Assembly: GCA_002412555.1 (NCBI GenBank)
Contig: DHVH01000107.1
Coordinates: 1-7,019 of the forward strand
Source: Marinilabiliaceae bacterium UBA5213
GTDB taxonomy: Bacteria > Bacteroidota > Bacteroidia > Bacteroidales > Marinilabiliaceae
DNA length: 7,019 nt
Direction of reading: 5' to 3'
Every line of letters starts with the position of its first letter. The first letter of the stretch is position 1. The position numbers were made by a program, and so were the translations under genes. Below are positions 1 to 5,124 of this stretch, in pieces. Under the pieces are notes generated by a model. It saw only the letters and a program-made list of their open reading frames with translations, had not been told where the DNA came from and ran no database searches.

Positions 1-62
1 ATATTTTTCGGATGAGAAAGCAGGGTTGTAAGCCCGGAAAGTTGTTCACTAAACGCTATCAT
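1..62 (-). CDS. N-terminal fragment of a divergent gene, probable DHH-family phosphoesterase (NrnA-like)
   Basis: Read on the minus strand from an ATG at 62, the frame stays open to the window edge and gives 20 residues, MIAFSEQLSGLTTLLSHPKN. Only this start is visible. The pattern (a short helix with LxxLLSxPKN) resembles the region just before the first DHH-domain strand of bacterial NrnA-type oligoribonuclease/pAp-phosphatase proteins, which usually continue with an IVIVTHxNPDGD motif. In Bacteroidetes I recall such a gene lying divergently beside ndk, which supports the call. NrnA-like enzymes degrade very short RNA oligonucleotides and 3'-phosphoadenosine 5'-phosphate in the cytoplasm. 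A -7-like box lies about 20 bases upstream. The existence of a coding start here is fairly likely; the family assignment is an inference from context and a very short peptide. Confidence 0.45.
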   Translation of the reverse strand, partial: MIAFSEQLSGLTTLLSHPKN

Positions 63-82
63 AAAAATTGACTTAAGTGAGG

Positions 83-90
83 CAAATATA
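83..90 (-). promoter_or_regulatory. Candidate -7 box for the divergent gene at the left edge
   Basis: On the minus strand these bases read TATATTTG, an exact match to the Bacteroidetes -7 consensus TAnnTTTG, ending 20 bases before the ATG at 62. I see no matching TTG-type -33 element at the right distance. A near-copy of the same A/T motif follows at 92-101, so the match could be chance in A/T-rich DNA. No convincing promoter for ndk is visible on the plus strand of this gap. Confidence 0.4.
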
Positions 91-167
91 ACAAAATATA
101 ACTGCTTTTATGTGGGATTAAAAAAAATAACTATCTTCAAACCATTCGAAACTACACACAGAAAAAT

Positions 168-593
168 ATGAAGGGACAAGTTACACTAACCATGATCAAG
201 CCTTTTGCTGTTAAGCAGCATAACGTAGGGCAGATTCTTTCAGACATTGAAAAAGCGGGCTTTCACATTAGGGCCTTAAAAATGACCCAGCTACCGGCGG
301 AAAAAGCGGAAGCTTTTTATGCTGAACATAAGGAAAGATCTTTCTTTCCGCAACTCATTGAGTTTATGTCATCGGGGCCCGTGGTAGTGGCCATGCTCCA
401 AAAAGAAAATGCGGTGGCAGACTTCAGGCTATTAATTGGATCTACTGATCCGAGCGAGGCTGCTGAAGGCACCATTCGCCGGAAATATGCCAAGGACAAA
501 ACACGCAATGCCATTCACGGATCGGATTCGGACGAGAGTGCTATAAGAGAAAGTAGATTTTTCTTCAGTTCAATGGAAGAGTTTGTCTATTAA
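168..593 (+). CDS. ndk: Nucleoside diphosphate kinase
   Basis: Cytoplasmic enzyme that moves the terminal phosphate of ATP to other (d)NDPs through a phosphohistidine, balancing the NTP and dNTP pools. The 141-residue product has the normal length of a bacterial Ndk. The active-site signature NAIHGSDS lies at residues 114-121 with the phosphorylated His at 117. The other nucleotide and phosphate contacts known for the family are all present: Lys11, Tyr51, Arg87, Thr93, Arg104 and Asn114. Two family-conserved positions differ: the usual KPDAV is KPFAV (Phe13 in place of Asp), and the usual RPF near residue 58 is RSF. The catalytic set is intact, so activity is expected. The start ATG has no clear Shine-Dalgarno sequence, as is common in Bacteroidetes. 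The gene is alone on its strand, divergent from the fragment at the left edge and convergent with the recF unit. Confidence 0.96.
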   Translation: MKGQVTLTMIKPFAVKQHNVGQILSDIEKAGFHIRALKMTQLPAEKAEAFYAEHKERSFFPQLIEFMSSGPVVVAMLQKENAVADFRLLIGSTDPSEAAEGTIRRKYAKDKTRNAIHGSDSDESAIRESRFFFSSMEEFVY

Positions 594-624
594 TCGATAA
601 GCTATTATACGCTTATTAGTGTTA

Positions 625-654
625 CAAAGAAAATGACCAATTATCCATTCTTTG
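625..654. terminator. Weak hairpin between convergent ndk and dciA-like gene
   Basis: CAAAGAA at 625-631 pairs with TTCTTTG at 648-654, and an inner CA/TG pair could extend the stem past a small bulge. A TTTT run follows at 658-661 on the plus strand. The stem is A/T-rich and weak, so this is only a candidate terminator for ndk (and possibly for the opposing gene). A second weak palindrome, ATAAGC/GCTTAT, lies at 597-616 just after the ndk stop. Confidence 0.25.
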
Positions 655-675
655 GCGTTTTATAGAGTAGACTAA

Positions 676-981
676 TTATTTGATAACGATGTCATACACT
701 ACCCTCCCCCCAGCTTCAGTGTTGAGGGAGTGGATAATTTTGTCTTTATGCATCATCAAATCGTTACGAATAACACTTGAATGAAGGCTTACATAAAGCA
801 CTCCCCCACGTATAGAAATTTGTTTGGTAATATTGGCAACTGTTGGACCCAGCACTTTATTCCAGGCCTGCACGGCACGGGTTTCCCTGATGCCCTTGCT
901 GAGAGCGGGACTGTCAATTATTTGCTCTAAAATAGCTTGAATTGACTGCGTGTTATTATATCTGTATTTTTTAAAAGACAT
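676..981 (-). CDS. DUF721 / DciA-like protein (putative helicase-loader family)
   Basis: A small cytoplasmic protein of 101 residues that fits the DUF721 family. It has the family pattern of a helical N-terminus, a conserved Trp (Trp40) followed by a Gly in WNKVLG (40-45), then a KH-like beta segment rich in GGVLYVSLHSS (59-69) and a closing helix with paired Asp/Leu and Lys/Ile residues. DUF721 contains DciA, described as the ancestral loader of the replicative helicase DnaB, so a role in replication start or restart is likely, but it rests on family membership. The protein is shorter than proteobacterial DciA and consists of little more than the core domain. It lies 35 bases downstream of recF on the same strand, so the two are probably co-transcribed; this pairing also occurs in other phyla near dnaA/dnaN. 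The start is the ATG giving MSFKKYRY, with no clear Shine-Dalgarno sequence. Confidence 0.82.
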   Translation of the reverse strand: MSFKKYRYNNTQSIQAILEQIIDSPALSKGIRETRAVQAWNKVLGPTVANITKQISIRGGVLYVSLHSSVIRNDLMMHKDKIIHSLNTEAGGRVVYDIVIK

Positions 982-1016
982 GGTGATAAGTGCTTTGTTA
1001 ATTGTATTCGATCAGA

Positions 1017-2123
1017 TTAATTGTCAAGGCTGAATGCTCCATCTTCTACTTTATAGAAGTTAAAATCCTTACCTGTGGCTTTAACGATCTCCAAAAGCCT
1101 TGGCTTTTGGGTGTCAGTAATAAATATCTGATGAAAGGTGTCTCGGCCAACCAGCTCAACCAATCTGGAAGCTCTTAAATCATCCAACTTATCAAACATA
1201 TCATCCAACAATAAAATGGGTGCAAAGCCAAAATGGTTCGACAAAAACTCATATTGAGCCAATTTTAATGCCAGAAAAAAAGTTTTCTTTTGTCCTTGTG
1301 AGCCAACTTTTTTCACTGGGTACCCTTCTAAAAGCAAATCAAGATCATCGCGGTGTACGCCTTTGGTTGTGTACCCAAGTGCCAGATCCCGCTGAATACT
1401 ACTGCTGAGCTGATCTTCATAATTACCTTTTTGATAATGAGAGTGATATATAATACTGACCACTTCATCGCCTCCGGAAATAAACCGGTAGTACTTTTGA
1501 AAGACCGGCTCCAACTCAGCAATGAAACGTGTTCTGTTTTCAAAAATAGCAAGACCAATCATCGTCACATGGCTGTTCCAAACTTCCAGATGGTCTTCAA
1601 CAACCGCCTTGCGGCCTTTGGCGCCCTTCAAAAGAGCATTGCGTTGGGTAAGTGCCCGGCTATACTTTATTATGGATGCAAGGTAATTCTTATCAAACTG
1701 CGAAACAACTCCATCAATGTATTTTCTGCGCTGGTCGCTCCCCTCGGTAATGAGCCGTTCATCACCTGGCGAAATCATTACAAGTGGCAGTAGACCAATG
1801 TGATCAGCCAAACGGGGATACTCCTTCTTGTTTCGCTTAAATTGCTTCTTCTGATTTTTTTTAAGCCCTGCATAAATCGCCTCAAACTGTTCTTGCCGGT
1901 CATACTGAGCCTGCAGCACAAAAAAATCTTCGTTATGACATATCAGCTGACTGTCAATTGAATTGAAATAGCTTTTACAAAATGACATATAATAAACGGC
2001 ATCCAGCAAATTGGTCTTGCCAGCACCATTATTCCCGACAAAGCAATTGATACCCGGTTCGAAATCCAGTTCGGCATCCCGGATATTTTTATAATTAACC
2101 AGACTAAGACGTTTCAGATACAT
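1017..2123 (-). CDS. recF: DNA replication and repair protein RecF
   Basis: SMC-like ATPase that binds gapped or single-stranded DNA with RecO and RecR and helps load RecA at stalled forks and gaps. The 368-residue product has the usual RecF length and motifs in order: Walker A GNNGAGKT at 30-37, the RecF-typical SPGDERLITEGSDQRRKYID region at 118-137, GVHRDDL at 255-261, an ABC-type signature GSQGQKKT at 274-281, and Walker B ILLLDDMFDKLD at 303-314. Everything needed for ATP binding and dimerisation is present, and I see no frameshift or truncation. The start MYLKRLSLVNYKNI is the standard RecF beginning. The gene leads a probable two-gene unit with the DUF721/DciA-like gene 35 bases downstream. 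It is not beside dnaA, dnaN or gyrB within this window. A TAnnTTTG box lies 24 bases upstream of its start. Confidence 0.97.
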   Translation of the reverse strand: MYLKRLSLVNYKNIRDAELDFEPGINCFVGNNGAGKTNLLDAVYYMSFCKSYFNSIDSQLICHNEDFFVLQAQYDRQEQFEAIYAGLKKNQKKQFKRNKKEYPRLADHIGLLPLVMISPGDERLITEGSDQRRKYIDGVVSQFDKNYLASIIKYSRALTQRNALLKGAKGRKAVVEDHLEVWNSHVTMIGLAIFENRTRFIAELEPVFQKYYRFISGGDEVVSIIYHSHYQKGNYEDQLSSSIQRDLALGYTTKGVHRDDLDLLLEGYPVKKVGSQGQKKTFFLALKLAQYEFLSNHFGFAPILLLDDMFDKLDDLRASRLVELVGRDTFHQIFITDTQKPRLLEIVKATGKDFNFYKVEDGAFSLDN

Positions 2124-2146
2124 TTATTGATCCTTTAATAGACTCA

Positions 2147-2154
2147 CAAAAGTA
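2147..2154 (-). promoter_or_regulatory. Candidate -7 box of the recF promoter
   Basis: The minus strand reads TACTTTTG here, an exact match to TAnnTTTG, followed by TGAG. It ends 24 bases before the recF ATG, giving a short leader. No good TTG-type -33 element is seen at the right distance. The shared TTTGTGAG with the opposing promoter at 2226-2237 adds some support. Confidence 0.5.
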
Positions 2155-2201
2155 ATAAAATGAAGCGTTGAAAAGATAATCACATTAAAAATCAACCAAC
2201 C

Positions 2202-2233
2202 TGTTTTTAATTAACCCTAAATTACTAAATTTG
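2202..2233 (+). promoter_or_regulatory. Candidate promoter of the TPR-protein gene
   Basis: TAAATTTG at 2226-2233 matches the Bacteroidetes -7 consensus TAnnTTTG exactly. A loose -33-like TGTTT lies at 2202-2206, about 19 bases upstream. Transcription would begin near 2238-2240, giving a leader of about 90 bases before the ATG at 2330. A start just after this box would leave almost no leader for the TTG codon at 2243, which is a further reason to prefer the later start. Confidence 0.5.
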
Positions 2234-2329
2234 TGAGCGAATTTGATTAAATCGCGGACTGCATTCTACAGTTTTATAATCGGTTTGATCGAATACTCGA
2301 GCAAACAAATAATTTTAACCAGATTTAGT

Positions 2330-3004
2330 ATGTCTAAAAAAGAGAACACAGCAGAAACCAACCTTGAAAATGTTGAACATGCCCTGGGCAGATCAGAAAG
2401 GTTTATTGAAGACAACCAAAAGAACATCACCATTTTTATTCTAGCCCTTATCATTGCCGTTGGGGGTTATTGGGCGTACAAAAAATTATACATGGAGCCA
2501 CGCAATGCAGAAGCTCAGCAAAGCATTTTCCATGCTCAAAACTACTTTAACAATGACCAGTTTCAGATTGCACTTGATGGAGATGGTATGGCTCCGGGCT
2601 TTCTTGAAGTAATTGATAATTATGGAAATACTCAGGCAGGCAGGCTTTCTAAATATTATGCCGGTATAAGCTATTTGCATTTAGGCGAATTTGAGATGGC
2701 CCTTGATTACCTTAAAGGTTTTAAAACCAAAAATGCAGAACTCAAAGCCATTGCCAATGGAGCCATGGGTGATGCTAATGTAGAATTAGGCAATCAGGAA
2801 GAAGCACTCAAACTTTACAGCAGAGCCATTGATTCAAAAAACGAGTTGACTTCACCTTTTTACCTGCTAAAAAAGGGCATCCTTTTAGAAGAAATGGGCA
2901 ATAAAGCTGATGCGCTGAGCGCCTATCAAACGATTAAAGACGAATACGCAAATAGCGCTGAAGCCCGTCAGATTGACAAGTACATCACCAGGGTTTCTTT
3001 GTAA
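2330..3004 (+). CDS. Membrane-anchored tetratricopeptide repeat protein (YfgM-like)
   Basis: A 224-residue protein with a charged N-terminus of about 31 residues, one transmembrane helix (about 32-50, ITIFILALIIAVGGYWAY) and a C-terminal helical domain with TPR-type repeats at about 104-135, 137-170 and 174-208; typical signatures are YAGISYLHLGEFEMAL and GDANVELGNQEEALKLY. There is no cleavable signal peptide; the layout (short cytoplasmic tail, TM anchor, external TPR domain) matches YfgM, a periplasmic-facing partner of the Sec translocon and chaperones in Proteobacteria. A similar scaffold or chaperone role is inferred. The ATG at 2330 was chosen because it gives the hydrophilic MSKKEN start. 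An in-frame TTG at 2243 would add 29 residues, including a stray hydrophobic stretch, and lies almost at the predicted transcription start. The gene is followed by a strong hairpin terminator and then ribH, a neighbour pair I recognise from Bacteroidetes. Confidence 0.86.
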   Translation: MSKKENTAETNLENVEHALGRSERFIEDNQKNITIFILALIIAVGGYWAYKKLYMEPRNAEAQQSIFHAQNYFNNDQFQIALDGDGMAPGFLEVIDNYGNTQAGRLSKYYAGISYLHLGEFEMALDYLKGFKTKNAELKAIANGAMGDANVELGNQEEALKLYSRAIDSKNELTSPFYLLKKGILLEEMGNKADALSAYQTIKDEYANSAEARQIDKYITRVSL

Positions 3005-3029
3005 TTCATCACTTAAATCACAATATTTG
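2998..3029 (+). promoter_or_regulatory. Candidate ribH promoter overlapping the end of the TPR gene
   Basis: TTTG at 2998-3001, spanning the last codon and first stop base of the TPR gene, is followed after 20 bases by AATATTTG at 3022-3029. That is a seven-of-eight fit to TAnnTTTG, counting the two free positions. Expected starts would fall near 3033-3037, inside the left arm of the terminator hairpin, which would leave a ribH leader of about 50 bases. Confidence 0.5.
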
Positions 3030-3070
3030 AGAGATTGTTTGGTTCTGCCGAACAATCTCTTTTATTCTTA
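3030..3070 (+). terminator. Rho-independent terminator after the TPR gene
   Basis: A 13-bp stem pairs 3030-3042 with 3048-3060 around the loop TTCTG, with one G-U wobble (T3040 with G3050). It is followed by a T-rich run from 3060 (TTTTATTCTT). It ends transcripts from the TPR gene, only 22 bases before the ribH ATG. A conditional read-through (attenuator) role for ribH is possible. I see no FMN-riboswitch sequence in this short leader. Confidence 0.8.
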
Positions 3071-3082
3071 ATATAATTCCTT

Positions 3083-3577
3083 ATGGCAACTAGTCTTAAA
3101 AATCTATCATCTTACGATGAACAATCGGTTCCTGCAGCCAATAATATGAAGTTTGGCATCCTTGTTTCAGAGTGGAACAGCGCCATCACCAATGCCCTCT
3201 ATAAAGGCGCCTATGAAACCCTATTGAAGCATGGTGCCAAAGAAGAAAACATTGTTACCATTGGTGTTCCAGGCAGTTTTGAGCTGATTGCAGGTGCCAG
3301 AACGCTTGCCAAAAGAACCGATGTAGATGCCGTTATTTGTCTCGGTTGTGTAATTCAAGGCGATACCCCGCATTTTGACTACGTTTGTCAGGGTGTAACC
3401 CAAGGGATTTCACAGTTAAATGTAAAATTTAAGATACCCTTTATTTTTGGCTTATTAACCACTCTAAATCAACAACAAGCAGAAGACCGCGCAGGCGGAA
3501 AGCATGGAAACAAGGGGGATGAGGCAGCTATTACAGCAATAAAAATGGCAGATATTAATTGTAAGTTTAAGAAATAA
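3083..3577 (+). CDS. ribH: 6,7-dimethyl-8-ribityllumazine synthase
   Basis: Penultimate enzyme of riboflavin synthesis: it condenses 5-amino-6-ribitylamino-uracil with 3,4-dihydroxy-2-butanone 4-phosphate to give lumazine, and usually forms pentamers or 60-subunit capsids in the cytoplasm. The 164 residues cover the whole fold. Landmarks are SEWNS at 29-33 with the ring-stacking Trp31, VPGSFELI at 62-69, the substrate and catalytic loop GDTPHFDY at 93-100 with the general base His97, GLLTT at 123-127, and the conserved Arg136 within DRAGG that binds phosphate. The N-terminus carries about 20 residues before the first strand (MKFGILVSEWN), which is usual for Bacteroidetes versions. No other rib gene is in the window, so the pathway genes are scattered. 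The start is the only ATG that keeps this N-terminus; there is no Shine-Dalgarno sequence. Confidence 0.97.
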   Translation: MATSLKNLSSYDEQSVPAANNMKFGILVSEWNSAITNALYKGAYETLLKHGAKEENIVTIGVPGSFELIAGARTLAKRTDVDAVICLGCVIQGDTPHFDYVCQGVTQGISQLNVKFKIPFIFGLLTTLNQQQAEDRAGGKHGNKGDEAAITAIKMADINCKFKK

Positions 3578-3588
3578 TACTATTTTTG
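3559..3588 (+). promoter_or_regulatory. Promoter of the tRNA-Tyr/tRNA-Gly unit, partly inside ribH
   Basis: TTG at 3559-3561 is followed by exactly 19 bases and then TATTTTTG at 3581-3588, an exact TAnnTTTG -7 box. This is the best full promoter match in the window. The -33 part lies in the last codons of ribH. Transcription would begin around 3593, leaving a 5' leader of only about 10 bases before the mature tRNA-Tyr. Confidence 0.7.
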
Positions 3589-3602
3589 CACTGTTGATTT
3601 CG

Positions 3603-3685
3603 GGGGGGATACCAAAGCGGCCAACTGGGGCAGACTGTAACTCTGTTGTCTTACGACTTCGGAGGTTCGAATCCTCCTCCCCCCA
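3603..3685 (+). tRNA. tRNA-Tyr (anticodon GTA)
   Basis: Acceptor strand GGGGGGA at 3603-3609 pairs with TCCCCCC at 3678-3684. The anticodon stem GCAGA/TCTGT encloses the loop CTGTAAC with anticodon GTA at 3637-3639. The T arm is GGAGG-TTCGAAT-CCTCC at 3661-3677. The long variable arm between about 3647 and 3660 marks a bacterial class II tRNA, as expected for Tyr. The discriminator base is A3685. The 3' CCA is not encoded (the next bases are CA then ATA), so it must be added after transcription. Confidence 0.97.
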
Positions 3686-3694
3686 CAATATTTT

Positions 3695-3767
3695 GCGGGA
3701 ATAGCTCAGTTGATAGAGCATTAGCCTTCCAAGCTAAGGGTCGAGGGTTTGAGTCCCTTTTCCCGCT
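3695..3767 (+). tRNA. tRNA-Gly (anticodon TCC)
   Basis: Acceptor GCGGGAA at 3695-3701 pairs with TTCCCGC at 3760-3766. The anticodon stem TTAGC/GCTAA holds the loop CTTCCAA with anticodon TCC at 3728-3730, reading GGA and GGG codons. The T arm is GAGGG-TTTGAGT-CCCTT at 3743-3759. The discriminator is T3767 and CCA is not encoded. It lies nine bases after tRNA-Tyr, so both are surely cut from one transcript. Confidence 0.97.
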
Positions 3768-3771
3768 CAAC

Positions 3772-3808
3772 AAAAAAGCCTTTCAGATTACTCTGAAAGG
3801 CTTTTTTT
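3772..3808. terminator. Strong bidirectional rho-independent terminator
   Basis: A perfect 16-bp inverted repeat pairs 3772-3787 with 3792-3807 around the loop TTAC. Its core is GCCTTTCAGA/TCTGAAAGGC, flanked by a six-A run on the left and a seven-T run on the right. On the plus strand it ends the tRNA unit four bases after tRNA-Gly. On the minus strand it also has a U run and can stop transcripts coming from the buk operon. Confidence 0.93.
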
Positions 3809-3978
3809 ATATCGTTATTTCAATTCATCCCTACATTTTATATTCACCTCTCACACCCTCCTATCCCTTACCCTATCTATCCCGTTTCACGGGTACCGAT
3901 ACTCGGTATTCCACTACGTTTCAGCTCCCGCTCCGCTACGCCTCTCAACCTCTCGACCTCTCGACCTAATTAAACCAT
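3809..3978. repeat. Pyrimidine-rich gap with small hairpins and an 8-bp tandem repeat
   Basis: This 170-base stretch between the terminator and the buk stop has no credible gene. The plus strand is strongly C/T-rich. It holds a short hairpin CCCGT-TTC-ACGGG (3881-3893), an adjoining hairpin TACCGA-TAC-TCGGTA (3894-3908) that can extend by G-U pairs and then competes with the first, and three tandem 8-base units at 3941-3964 (CCTCTCAA, CCTCTCGA, CCTCTCGA). Its texture differs from the A/T-rich gaps elsewhere in the window. It may be a copy or remnant of a dispersed intergenic element; that part is inference. Confidence 0.45.
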
Positions 3979-5064
3979 CTACCCTTTCCACCCCTCCCTA
4001 TACCTCTTACAAACCGTTTCACCCCGCAAAACCATCAGTGCATTCATAGCCAAGGCTTCCATTTCATCTTCACCGGGATAAATGGTAATTTTACCGAGAA
4101 AATCGATGTATTGACGAATGTAACCAACCACCACTTTATTGTGTGCCATGCCGCCAGTAAGAATAATGCCATCTACATTGCCTTTGAGCACCACATAGGC
4201 TCCTCCAATGGCTTTGGCCACCTGGTAAGCCATGGCATGCAAAATTAATTGTGCATGTTCATTACCTTCATTCGCCCATTGAGCAGCCACATGGGCCTGA
4301 TTGGTGCCTAAGTGAGCCATTAGCCCACCTTTGCCGGTAATCATTCCCCGAATCTCTTCCTCTGTATAATCACCACTAAAACAAATATCTATTAGGCGAC
4401 CTGCCGGAACGGTTCCAGCGCGCTCAGGTGAAAATGGTCCAAAACCATCCAATGCATTGTTAACATCAACAATTTTGCCCTTGAGATGGGCACCAACGGA
4501 AATACCACCACCCAGATGGGTGACTATCAAATTGATCTCCTCGTATTTTTTCTCGGCATGATGGGCAAATTTTCGTCCCACAGCCTTTTGGTTAAGGGCA
4601 TGAAACTTCGACTGTCGGGGCATTAAGGGGTGACCGGTAATCCTGGCTACATCTATCAATTCATCCACTACAACCGGGTCGGCAATAAACGCCCTGCAGC
4701 CAGAAATCCCTTTAGAAATATCATCCGCAATCAAGCCTCCCAAATTACTGGCATGCTGCCCCATCACCCCTATGGTTAAATCGTGCTTTAAAGCCTCACA
4801 AATCTCATAAACACCTGATTCAATGGGGTGAACCAATCCACCTCTGCCCACCACAGCCGATAGTTCCGAAATATCAATATCGGCCGACAGGAGCTCATTT
4901 AAAATCACCTCTTTTCGAAAGGCATACTGAGAAGTAATATCCGTAAACGCGGACAACTGTTCAGCGGAATGTCGCAAGGTTTTTAGTAAAAGGGATTTTT
5001 CTTCCTCAAATACCGCAATTTTTGTTGAGGTAGAGCCGGGATTAATGACCAGTATTTTGTACAT
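3979..5064 (-). CDS. buk: Butyrate kinase (or branched-chain fatty acid kinase)
   Basis: ASKHA-superfamily kinase of the acetate/butyrate kinase family. It transfers phosphate from butyryl- or isobutyryl-type acyl phosphates to ADP, giving ATP and the free acid. The 361 residues match the usual Buk length of about 355. Motifs in order: phosphate-binding NPGSTSTK at 8-15, GRGG at 73-76, GHPLMPRQSKFHALNQKAVG at 144-163 (diagnostic of Buk rather than AckA), HLGGGISVGAH at 183-193, DGFGPFSPERAGTVP at 206-220, the adenosine motif ILTGGMAHN at 301-309 and PGEDEMEALA at 330-339. The ATG at 5064 starts directly before the KILVINPG strand. A GTG at 5109, within the ptb stop region, would add 15 unlikely hydrophobic residues from a T-rich repeat. 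It is the last gene of the ackA-ptb-buk unit, 44 bases after ptb. True chain-length preference cannot be read from the sequence. Confidence 0.94.
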   Translation of the reverse strand: MYKILVINPGSTSTKIAVFEEEKSLLLKTLRHSAEQLSAFTDITSQYAFRKEVILNELLSADIDISELSAVVGRGGLVHPIESGVYEICEALKHDLTIGVMGQHASNLGGLIADDISKGISGCRAFIADPVVVDELIDVARITGHPLMPRQSKFHALNQKAVGRKFAHHAEKKYEEINLIVTHLGGGISVGAHLKGKIVDVNNALDGFGPFSPERAGTVPAGRLIDICFSGDYTEEEIRGMITGKGGLMAHLGTNQAHVAAQWANEGNEHAQLILHAMAYQVAKAIGGAYVVLKGNVDGIILTGGMAHNKVVVGYIRQYIDFLGKITIYPGEDEMEALAMNALMVLRGETVCKRYREGWKG

Positions 5065-5080
5065 AACAATGAGAATAAAA

Positions 5081-5100
5081 AAGAATAGAAAAGAATAGAA
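5081..5100 (-). repeat. 10-bp tandem repeat in the ptb-buk spacer
   Basis: Two exact copies of AAGAATAGAA on the plus strand, with a third partial copy on each side, make the buk mRNA leader almost purely pyrimidine (U/C). It supplies the U-rich tail of the hairpin at the ptb stop and leaves no Shine-Dalgarno sequence for buk. Confidence 0.75.
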
Positions 5101-5124
5101 AAGCAGCACTAACCCAGTGCTGCT
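5088..5124 (-). terminator. Intra-operon hairpin with U-rich tail at the ptb stop codon
   Basis: On the minus strand a perfect 9-bp stem AGCAGCACT/AGTGCTGCT (5124-5116 with 5110-5102) encloses the loop GGGTT and is followed directly by TTTTCTATTCTTTT. The ptb stop TAG (5111-5109) spans the loop end and the right arm. It has the form of an intrinsic terminator, with a U tract broken by C and A. Since buk has no visible promoter of its own, it probably acts as a partial terminator or an mRNA 3'-end or stability element. Confidence 0.6.

Noticed and set aside
1353..1793. Plus-strand open frame of 146 codons inside recF
   Set aside because: Fully antisense to a clear, intact recF with all motifs; no recognisable domain, and no promoter was found for it.
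2243..2329. N-terminal extension of the TPR protein from a TTG start
   Set aside because: It would start almost at the predicted transcription start and adds an unrelated hydrophobic stretch before the typical charged MSKKEN start.
3005..3082. FMN riboswitch upstream of ribH
   Set aside because: The leader is too short and lacks the conserved FMN-riboswitch sequence blocks; only a plain terminator hairpin is present.
3464..3721. Minus-strand open frame of 85 codons over the end of ribH and both tRNAs
   Set aside because: Antisense to ribH and the tRNAs; its EEDSNLRSRKTTELQSAPVG stretch is the usual tRNA-antisense artefact.
3646..3969. Plus-strand open frame of 107 codons across tRNA-Tyr, tRNA-Gly and the repeat gap
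   Set aside because: It is a translation of the tRNAs and the terminator; the peptide has the familiar look of spurious tRNA-derived ORFs (SSVDRALAFQAKGRGFESL).
5065..5109. N-terminal extension of Buk from a GTG at 5109, overlapping ptb by a base
   Set aside because: The extra residues come from the U-rich tandem repeat and look nothing like the family, whose start is MYKILVINPGS.
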